Virus record (IMG/VR): IMGVR_UViG_3300009428_000024
Location: 1 to 37,202 of that record
Reading direction: 5' to 3' (one strand)
DNA: 37,202 bases
Source of the DNA: a virus
Shown here: piece by piece, positions 1 to 6,608 of the stretch
How the letters are laid out: every line of letters begins with the position of its first letter
Position numbering within the stretch: position 1 is the stretch's first letter
Notes under the pieces: generated by a model
The model's database searches: none
Told to the model about the DNA's origin: nothing
The model's input: the letters and a program-made list of their open reading frames with translations, nothing else
Made by a program: the position numbers and the translations under genes

Positions 1-28
1 CTGGTTGTACTGTATCTATTGCTGCCAT
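1..28 (-). CDS. Start of a further gene, cut by the window edge
   Basis: Only nine codons are visible, reading MAAIDTVQP. The start is supported by a strong ribosome binding site: AGGAG at 35-39 overlaps the TAG stop of the 1176-residue fibre gene, six bases before the ATG. This spacing matches the other tightly coupled genes here, so translation very probably continues into the next structural gene. Product unknown; too little sequence is present to assign a family. Confidence 0.55.
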
Positions 29-37
29 TGTCTACTC

Positions 38-3000
38 CTATGCCTGTACCAGGGACATTCTATCCATTCTAGGAGCGCCATCGCCCCCTGATTGTCTATA
101 CTCCCACTCAATGAATGGGTGAATGTGTGTGGTGTTTAATGTTATTGTAAATACGAGTCCTTGTCCACTGTTAGTAACAGTCAATGTTGCAACAGTATTG
201 CTGTCGGCAACTTCGACTACATTGAGAGGACCTCCGTTGTTCCAATATCCTCCAGCTTCCATAACTGCGAACCCACACGTTGATGCTATTCTAAAAGTTG
301 CTTGCCATGATTTCCATGTTGTCGCGGCGTATGTAAACGTCCATGTTTTATTTGCTGCATATGTTCCGGAATATCCTACGGTCCCATTTATCTTACCACT
401 AGATACAACACTTCCTATGGCATGTGTATGAGATGCAAGATCATTGTGGCCATTGAAGATACCAGTACTTCCTGACACCCGAAGTTTCTCAGTTGGTGCA
501 GTGTCTCCTATTCCTACTCTACCAGTGCTGCCTTTAATTTTAATTCGGTTATGGAAATTTCCACTTGTGTCTTTGTTTCGTAGATTAATATCACTGTAGT
601 TACCACTATTTCCAACGAAGTTGTTATCAATATATAATTGAGCGTCTCCAGTGGTGTATTCAAAACTACCATATAAAGTAGAATGGTCTAGATATTTAGC
701 TTGGAATCCAATTGTTTGTGAATCCGCTGTAGAGTGAGCTGCAATCTTAGCATTGGCTCTTGACACACTTAAAGGATGATTTGGAGCCGTAAGTCCGACA
801 CCAACATTGCCATTTGTTAATACTGTGAAGGCTCCAGATTCTTCTACTTGAAATTTAGCATTTGATGCTGCAGATGTTCCTGAAGGTATACCAACAGTAA
901 GAGGCCAGTAGTTTAACCCAACTCTTCCACCGTCTTGCACATAAAAAGTTTCATTGCTAGAGGCATCTGTCGTTTTCAAAGTAAATCCGGAACCTCCACC
1001 AGCGCCTTTAATTTCTAATTTAGAATCTGGGTCTGTAACTCCTATACCAACATAATTGCTAGCGCCATCAATTCTCATAATTTCTGTATTATAAGATGAG
1101 AACGTCATGTGTCCCGCTGTTCCATTTCCAGATGTTACTTGGAAATCCATATTTCGTACTGAATTAAAATACATAGCCGCATTAGCATCTTCATTCTTTA
1201 ACTGTAATGTTCCATCAGATATTATGATAGCATTCTGAGAACCATTTGTTCCAGTATTTCTAAATCGTAATGTTCTTGAGGTACTTGATGTGCCATCTAG
1301 TCTCAATACTTCACCATCGCCAAACACATTTAAATTAGAACCTGTAGGGAGCGAATTAAAATTACCATAATTTACAATGGATGTTCCGTCAGGCTTTACT
1401 AAGAATCTTGTTTGTTGTACAGCAGTACCAGAACCTGTGGCGTCAGATAGACCCCAACCGTGTGTATTATCGGCATACACCATTCCAGTTTTCCACTTGA
1501 CAGTACCGCCTCTAGCAAAGTCTAATCTTGATGGTCGAGCACTTTCGTCACTAGGACTATCAATCTTTACTGTGCCAAGGTTACTTGCATGAGCTTGTTT
1601 AAAGATTGCAATATAATCACTAGAGTCGTTAGACAAAACATCGAGAGATGCAGCTGGCGTGGCAGTACCAATACCAACTTCACCGGCAGCTAGGATATAT
1701 AAACGGCCCGACCCAGCGCTGGTGCCTAACGCAAGTTTCCCTACAGATGAGATACCAAAGTCAGCATCAGCTAATCCATTGACTGCCCAATCACCAGAAC
1801 CCATATAAGCTCTTGTAGTAGTATCTTCTACAAATCTCATTGCCGGATGGTCACCAGCTCTTTTTATTTGAATAATGCCATTAACTTCTAGCTTTTCACC
1901 TGGAGTAGTTGTTCCAATACCAACTGTTCCATTATTTCGTACAACCATTTTAGCGGCTGCGCCTGCATTCTGTATATGGAAATCATTTCCTTGGGCGCTT
2001 AATTCTACATTGCCTCCATTATCAGCTAGCTGAATTCCTGCTACACCGTCGGTCGAGGTAAATGAAGCCACTACATTTGTCGCACCTGAATTTAATGCTA
2101 GTGTCGTTCCTACCAATGCACCGGTCAATGTTCCACCAGCTAATGGTAGCTTTGTAGCTAATGCACTAGTCAGTGTTGTGTTGTAGGACGCATCGTCATT
2201 AATAGCAGCTGCTAGTTCATTCAAGTCATTTAATGTACTTGGTGCGCCACCTATTAGTTCTGTTAACTTATTAGATACATATGCTGTTGTAGCTAGCTGT
2301 GTTGTGCTAACTGTGTTAGCAGCAGTAGGTGCTGATGGCGTTCCAGTTAATGCTGGTGATATCTTACCTTCTGCAACTTTGTTTGTAACGAATGCTGTTG
2401 TAGCTACGGTTGTACTTGCAACACTATTTGCTTGAGTTGTTGCTGTAGTTGCTGTATTAATTGTTCCGTTTAGATCACCACTAAATGTTGTAGCAGTCAC
2501 TATACCATTTGCTGTAACACCAGTTGTTGTTGTCTCAAACTTATTTACATTGTCGTAATATAATTTAACAGCACCATTACTAATGAATCGTGCCATGTAG
2601 TCTGTACCAGCATTACCTGTTAGCTGTATCTCTGAACCATTAGTTTGTATTTCTAGGTCTCCAGTTCCGCGATCCTTAATGACACTAAACCCGCCTGTGT
2701 GATATATTTGTAAGTCTTGATCAGCACCTAGGTTAAGACGTTTGTTATCATCTAAGTTCAGATGACCACCACTGATAGTTGTGTCACCTTGAAGTGTTAA
2801 TATATGTCCGAGTTTTGCACTAGTAACAGAATCATCTATTAGCGATGCTGTACTAACAGAGTTCGTTGTAGGAGCATTGATAGTAGTTTGTGTAAAGGTA
2901 AGAACTTCAATTGCTGCTGCCGTTGCAGGTGCTGTACTAAAATGTAATACCTGATTAGATAAACTGTATGTTGACTTGTTCTGATATACACCATCTATGT

Positions 3001-3568
3001 ATACCATTGTGTTATTTTCATCTATTGGATTAATAGATAATGTAAACGCTGTCGTTGAATTGTCACCAGTAAAAGCATCTTGATTTAAATTGTTTCCTGA
3101 CACAGTTGCTTTAACTGTGTGTACTACAATTTGATGTCCAGTAGGAACATTGTCTTCAAAGGTTATTGTAGTTCCACTGAGTGCATAGTCTGCTGGATTT
3201 TGAAACACTCCTTCAATAAATGCTATAACATTATCTTCACTAGCAGGTGCTATCGATAACGCATAGGCAGCTGTAGATCCATTACCTGTAAATTTATCAG
3301 TATTCCATGTATCAGAACTTCCGCCACCAATCTCTGACCACGCACCACTTTTATATCCCTCAAATACATTGAGAGTAGAGTTGTATCGCATCATACCTAC
3401 GGCAGGAGATCCATCTCTCTGAGCTGTCGTGCCAACTGGCAGCGTAAGACTACCTGTACCAGTCAAGTCTATATCAGAAAATGTCGAGCTCAGGTTATTG
3501 GAGTTTAAGGTTAGTGAACCTCTATCACCTACTAAGTCTGCTATGTTCCTCGATTTACTACGTGCCAT
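38..3568 (-). CDS. Large tail fibre protein with GIG-x-P repeats
   Basis: A 1176-residue predicted fibre subunit, likely part of the virion and involved in host contact. The N-terminal ~85 residues contain LPVGTTAQR...VGMMRYN...FEGY, a segment common at the start of phage fibres. Two tandem ~70-residue units follow, marked by FTGNGSTAAYALSI / FTGDNSTTAFTLSI and IEGVFQNP / IDGVYQNK. The middle has fibre-type ATTAFV / ATTAYV and KLPLAGGTLTGALVG segments. The C-terminal half carries five VGIG-or-VGVG-x-x-x-P-x-x-x-L-x-V/I motifs (for example VGIGTTTPGEKLEV), known from phage fibres and YadA-like stalks. The last ~130 residues (after LASHTHAIG) have no repeats and may be the receptor-binding tip. 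The ATG lies three bases past the previous stop; a late promoter word is at 3643-3650. The exact receptor is not predictable. Confidence 0.85.
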   Translation of the reverse strand: MARSKSRNIADLVGDRGSLTLNSNNLSSTFSDIDLTGTGSLTLPVGTTAQRDGSPAVGMMRYNSTLNVFEGYKSGAWSEIGGGSSDTWNTDKFTGNGSTAAYALSIAPASEDNVIAFIEGVFQNPADYALSGTTITFEDNVPTGHQIVVHTVKATVSGNNLNQDAFTGDNSTTAFTLSINPIDENNTMVYIDGVYQNKSTYSLSNQVLHFSTAPATAAAIEVLTFTQTTINAPTTNSVSTASLIDDSVTSAKLGHILTLQGDTTISGGHLNLDDNKRLNLGADQDLQIYHTGGFSVIKDRGTGDLEIQTNGSEIQLTGNAGTDYMARFISNGAVKLYYDNVNKFETTTTGVTANGIVTATTFSGDLNGTINTATTATTQANSVASTTVATTAFVTNKVAEGKISPALTGTPSAPTAANTVSTTQLATTAYVSNKLTELIGGAPSTLNDLNELAAAINDDASYNTTLTSALATKLPLAGGTLTGALVGTTLALNSGATNVVASFTSTDGVAGIQLADNGGNVELSAQGNDFHIQNAGAAAKMVVRNNGTVGIGTTTPGEKLEVNGIIQIKRAGDHPAMRFVEDTTTRAYMGSGDWAVNGLADADFGISSVGKLALGTSAGSGRLYILAAGEVGIGTATPAASLDVLSNDSSDYIAIFKQAHASNLGTVKIDSPSDESARPSRLDFARGGTVKWKTGMVYADNTHGWGLSDATGSGTAVQQTRFLVKPDGTSIVNYGNFNSLPTGSNLNVFGDGEVLRLDGTSSTSRTLRFRNTGTNGSQNAIIISDGTLQLKNEDANAAMYFNSVRNMDFQVTSGNGTAGHMTFSSYNTEIMRIDGASNYVGIGVTDPDSKLEIKGAGGGSGFTLKTTDASSNETFYVQDGGRVGLNYWPLTVGIPSGTSAASNAKFQVEESGAFTVLTNGNVGVGLTAPNHPLSVSRANAKIAAHSTADSQTIGFQAKYLDHSTLYGSFEYTTGDAQLYIDNNFVGNSGNYSDINLRNKDTSGNFHNRIKIKGSTGRVGIGDTAPTEKLRVSGSTGIFNGHNDLASHTHAIGSVVSSGKINGTVGYSGTYAANKTWTFTYAATTWKSWQATFRIASTCGFAVMEAGGYWNNGGPLNVVEVADSNTVATLTVTNSGQGLVFTITLNTTHIHPFIEWEYRQSGGDGAPRMDRMSLVQA

Positions 3569-3571
3569 TTC

Positions 3572-4276
3572 TTAACCCCATGCTATGTCCCCATTTGCAT
3601 AATATACTTTTAATGCTCTGCCTGATGTGTCGAGCAATGTATTATTTATAGTGACATTACCATTAAAATATGCAGTCCCACCTACTGCAAGTGAGTCTGT
3701 TGGAGAAGTATTTCCTATTCCAACATTGTTGTTTGCTGATATTGTAATACTGTTTGCAGATCCTACATGGAATGCAAACACCTCAAGTACATCGTCAACA
3801 TCTGCTGCGTTAGTCAATACTACATTTGCACTATTGGTTGCACTGTAGTCAGTTGTGTGCTCTAATAACACACCGTTAAGATATACAGTAACGCCTGAGT
3901 TGGCTGTGTAGTTTAATGATTGGCTGTCGTTATCATTTCCAGCAAAGTTAGTTTGTCCAGTAGATGCAGTGAACTCAAATCTAGTAAACGTATTAATTGT
4001 ACCAGCGCCGGTAGAGTTATCTGCTTCCCAATACATGGTACCATTGGCATAGGCTTTCATTACCAGGCCATCTGTACCTGGTGCCGTTGATGGGAATGAT
4101 TGAGAGTTAACTGAGAGAGTAGATAATTTAGAACCAATTTCAAAAACTACAGTGCTGTTGGCACTATACATTATACCATCGGCTGTATTGATAGCTAGTT
4201 CGGCAGTATCTAATTTACTGGTAGTTGGAGGAGTACCACTTACGGCAGACCTCTTGATCTTTATAATCGACGACAT
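3572..4276 (-). CDS. Short fibre protein with IKRS N-terminus
   Basis: A 234-residue protein that looks like a compact version of the neighbouring fibres. Its N-terminus (SSIIKIKRSAVSGTPP...LDTAELAINTADG) matches the starts of the 422- and 987-residue proteins and resembles the Mtd_N (major tropism determinant N-terminal) type of domain, probably the virion attachment end. The middle has one unit of the FTASTGQTNF...VYLNGVLLEHTTDYSA type, shared with the 1176-residue fibre, and near the end one VGIGNTSPTDSLAV motif. It ends in DIAWG, without the DGG tag of its relatives. The start is supported by AGAGGAAG five bases before ATG. Unlike most junctions here, 76 bases with two hairpins separate it from the upstream gene. 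Structural role inferred. Confidence 0.75.
   Translation of the reverse strand: MSSIIKIKRSAVSGTPPTTSKLDTAELAINTADGIMYSANSTVVFEIGSKLSTLSVNSQSFPSTAPGTDGLVMKAYANGTMYWEADNSTGAGTINTFTRFEFTASTGQTNFAGNDNDSQSLNYTANSGVTVYLNGVLLEHTTDYSATNSANVVLTNAADVDDVLEVFAFHVGSANSITISANNNVGIGNTSPTDSLAVGGTAYFNGNVTINNTLLDTSGRALKVYYANGDIAWG
3643..3650 (-). promoter_or_regulatory. Late promoter word TATAAATA
   Basis: A perfect T4 late promoter -10 word on the minus strand, inside the 3' end of the 234-residue gene and about 75 bases before the start of the 1176-residue fibre. T4 late promoters need only this element, with sigma gp55 and the clamp. Confidence 0.55.
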
Positions 4277-4294
4277 TTAGTCTTCCTCTGTCTT

Positions 4295-4336
4295 GCTCTA
4301 TATAGAGCGAGTTTATAGCCCCATATAGATGAGGCT
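4295..4336. other. Two adjacent inverted repeats in the 4277-4352 intergenic gap
   Basis: GCTCTATATAGAGC (4295-4308) is a perfect 14-base palindrome. AGCCCCATATAGATGAGGCT (4317-4336) forms a seven-pair stem with one mismatch and a four-base loop. Neither is followed by a T-run in the minus-strand transcript, so a classic terminator is not clear. They may be an RNA-processing or stability element in the leader of the 234-residue gene. Confidence 0.4.
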
Positions 4337-4346
4337 TTATACTAAT

Positions 4347-4354
4347 TATTTATT
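4347..4354 (-). promoter_or_regulatory. Possible late promoter (AATAAATA)
   Basis: On the minus strand this reads AATAAATA, a fit to the relaxed NATAAATA late motif described for marine T4-like phages. It overlaps the stop of the 422-residue gene and lies about 70 bases before the 234-residue gene, close to the spacing at 3643 and 5699. An AT-only word of this kind also occurs by chance, so support is positional. Confidence 0.35.
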
Positions 4355-5621
4355 AGTAACTTCCACCGTCGATAATAGCATCTAGTTGTCCTAGATTTCC
4401 TGTGCTAGTTGAATTGGCAGCGTTATATGTTACTGTTGTAGATGGCTCAGTAGCAATACTGTTGACCACAACAAAACTATTTGCTGAAGCATCTCTGAAG
4501 ATACCAGAGTAGAATAAACTTGATGTGTTACCATACTCGCCATAGAAGCCAATATCAGCTGCATCAGTAAATGTATTTGTGTCACCTTGATTGTCAGCAA
4601 GTTTCAATGCTGCGTCATCTAAAGTAACGGTCGTGCTATTAACTGTTGTTGAAGTTCCTGATACAGTAAAGTTACCGTGAATAGTTAAGTCTTCACCAAC
4701 TGTTACTGATTTACCAAATCCTGCTCCACCAGATACAATCAAAGCACCGGATGTGTTTGATGTTGAGTTGGAAGCATTAGAAATGTTAAGAATGTTTGTA
4801 GTGTTTGCAGATGTTGTATTTGCAAAGAAGAAGGCTGTTGTATTACCTACTTTAAAGTTTGCAGCATCAGATGTAATCATTACATTGCTTGATGTAGCTA
4901 ATACACTATTTGTACCGTCTTGTACTCTTACACTTGTGTGTGCTAATGTTGTGTTAGATGTTCCATCACCTACTGCAAATGATCCAGCATTAGTTTGTAC
5001 TACTGAGTCATCTAAGCTAACTTTAATAGCTGATGTAGATGTGTTGGTGATCGTTACGTTGTTGCCACCATTTAATGTTATTGTGTCAGTATCACTATCA
5101 CCAGTCTTAGTCATTATGACAGTACCAGTAGATGCTGAACCACCTGCTGCTAAGTCATAGTCACCATCACCATGTATTGTTAACTGAGTTGAGTTACCAG
5201 AAACTATAACACCATTAGCACCGACTACACTTAATGTGTCTGTTGATCCATCGCCGCCACCTGTAGGTGTCATTACGATTTGACCAATTGTGCTATTACC
5301 TGTTGTAGTTACTGCGTACGTTGATCCGTCTACTGTTACCTGAGTACTGTTGCCTGAAACAACCGTTCCATTAGTACCAGCAATAACAATGCTATCGTTT
5401 GATAGTGTTGCATTATCAACGGTTAATGTAACAGTACCTTGAGTAGAGTTACCACCTTGTACTACATTGTACTGATCACCACTGACGTTAATGATCTGTC
5501 CATTGGCTCTAGCGGTAAATAGTTTCTTATCTGCCAGATTGATTGCTAATTCGCCTGACTCCAATGCTGATGGGACCGCTGATCCCGTACTAGATCGTTT
5601 AATTTTTATGACTGATGCCAT
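4353..5621 (-). CDS. Fibre protein with IKRS N-terminus and DGGSY tail
   Basis: A 422-residue predicted virion fibre. It opens with ASVIKIKRSSTGSAVP...LESGELAINLADKKLF, the Mtd_N-like start shared with two other proteins here. The body is rich in Thr, Asn, Val and Gly and has three internal repeats of about 45-50 residues built around VI-x-GNSTQVT / VTLTV / STIGQIVMT. The C-terminal third (GALIVSGGAGFGKSVTVG...STTVTLDDAALKLA...DIGFYGEY) is a module common in marine T4-like structural proteins. The last residues are IIDGGSY, a tag also seen in two other proteins of this block. AGGAG lies six bases before the ATG, overlapping the upstream stop. A TATAAATA word is at 5699-5706. Precise position in the virion unknown. 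Confidence 0.8.
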   Translation of the reverse strand: MASVIKIKRSSTGSAVPSALESGELAINLADKKLFTARANGQIINVSGDQYNVVQGGNSTQGTVTLTVDNATLSNDSIVIAGTNGTVVSGNSTQVTVDGSTYAVTTTGNSTIGQIVMTPTGGGDGSTDTLSVVGANGVIVSGNSTQLTIHGDGDYDLAAGGSASTGTVIMTKTGDSDTDTITLNGGNNVTITNTSTSAIKVSLDDSVVQTNAGSFAVGDGTSNTTLAHTSVRVQDGTNSVLATSSNVMITSDAANFKVGNTTAFFFANTTSANTTNILNISNASNSTSNTSGALIVSGGAGFGKSVTVGEDLTIHGNFTVSGTSTTVNSTTVTLDDAALKLADNQGDTNTFTDAADIGFYGEYGNTSSLFYSGIFRDASANSFVVVNSIATEPSTTVTYNAANSTSTGNLGQLDAIIDGGSY

Positions 5622-5624
5622 CTC

Positions 5625-5855
5625 TTACTCCTGTTTTAATAGACCAAGTCTTTCTTGTTTGAAAGCGCTTATTCGTTTAGTTGGCTTAACCTTGGTATTA
5701 TTTATAGATTCAAGCTGTTTGATCTGTATCCGCTGAACCTGTACCTCTGTGGTAAGCTGCATGTTTTTTTCCATCAATTCATTTATGATCTGTTGTTGGT
5801 TTTGTATATACTGACTAACCATCTCCAAATCTGTTCCATCAAAATTATCCATCAT
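5625..5855 (-). CDS. Small coiled-coil protein
   Basis: A 76-residue protein, unrecognised. Residues ~12-52 (MVSQYIQNQQQIINELMEKN and on to IQIKQLESINN) are a clear amphipathic coiled-coil candidate; the C-terminal 20 residues are basic (KVKPTKRISAFKQER). Two consecutive ATGs are present. AAGGA is only four bases before the first and seven before the second, so the second Met (start 5852) may be the real one. It sits between two fibre genes and its 3' end carries the late promoter word for the next one. A structural linker or assembly helper is plausible but not shown. Confidence 0.65.
   Translation of the reverse strand: MMDNFDGTDLEMVSQYIQNQQQIINELMEKNMQLTTEVQVQRIQIKQLESINNTKVKPTKRISAFKQERLGLLKQE
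5699..5706 (-). promoter_or_regulatory. Late promoter word TATAAATA
   Basis: A perfect TATAAATA on the minus strand, inside the coiled-coil gene and about 78 bases before the 422-residue fibre start. It has the same layout as the word at 3643-3650. Confidence 0.55.
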
Positions 5856-5864
5856 GTTATCCTT

Positions 5865-6608
5865 CTAATATGTCCCGCCGTCTAAGTCATCAAACGTTGG
5901 GGTATCGCCTGATATTTGCATCACTTGACCATTCGATCCAGTTGCTTGTGCCATTGTAGAAGTATTGGCTGCGTAGAATACTCCTTTAGCTGTAAATGTA
6001 TTTAGTCCCGTACCACCATCACTTGTCTTCAAAGGCGATGCTAGCGAATCTATTGTGGCGTTAAACAGTGTCTGGTTGCTTATACCGGTCGCTAATGTGT
6101 TCCCACTATACTTTGCACCACTTACGAATATTTGCTTGCCAGAGACGACCTGTGAAGGTAAGCTCTGCCCTATGAAGTGAAGCGTACCAGATGCATAATC
6201 AAAGAACCACTCGTCGTTGTTTCCGCTACCTGTCTCATATAACTGAGTTCCATTTGCAGCTGGGTTGCCTGATCCACTACTGTCCACATATACTTTCAAC
6301 TGATATGTAGCACCAAACGATGGTGGGATCCAATTTATTACATTGGTCTTCCATGTACGTAATGCAGTTGCCGTTGCATCTGCTGTAGTGCTTTGTTGAT
6401 CATATACTACTGTTACGGATCCATTTGATGCTGGAATGCTACCTGGTATAGATGATATATCAGACCATATTGATGTAGGCTTGATAATAAATTCTGAGAC
6501 CGTAGCTTCGTTAGCTGCTTTCTTATTGGCGTTAGTATCTGTCTTAGCTTTACTAAACCCGATCTTCTTCCATAGTAGGTCAACTTTTTGTGTATCTGTA
6601 ATTGCCAT
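5865..6608 (-). CDS. Conserved marine T4-like structural protein with DGGTY tail
   Basis: A 247-residue protein of a type often found among structural genes of marine T4-like phages, recognised by its start AITDTQKVDLLWKKIGFSKA, the segment RTWKTNVINWIPPSFGATYQ (~residues 84-103) and GNNDEWFFDYASGTLHFIG (~128-146). The C-terminal part has a fibre-like SPLKTSDGGTGLNTFTAKG stretch and ends in DDLDGGTY. I recall the family but not a specific function; it is probably a virion component, perhaps part of a fibre base. It starts by TAATG overlap with the stop of the 987-residue gene, so the two are translationally coupled. No late promoter word is seen directly before it, so it probably depends on the promoter at 10178-10185. 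Confidence 0.8.
   Translation of the reverse strand: MAITDTQKVDLLWKKIGFSKAKTDTNANKKAANEATVSEFIIKPTSIWSDISSIPGSIPASNGSVTVVYDQQSTTADATATALRTWKTNVINWIPPSFGATYQLKVYVDSSGSGNPAANGTQLYETGSGNNDEWFFDYASGTLHFIGQSLPSQVVSGKQIFVSGAKYSGNTLATGISNQTLFNATIDSLASPLKTSDGGTGLNTFTAKGVFYAANTSTMAQATGSNGQVMQISGDTPTFDDLDGGTY

Noticed and set aside
4295-4308. GCTCTATATAGAGC as an intrinsic terminator
   Set aside because: The minus-strand transcript has no U-run after the stem, and the stem is weak and AT-rich in its centre.
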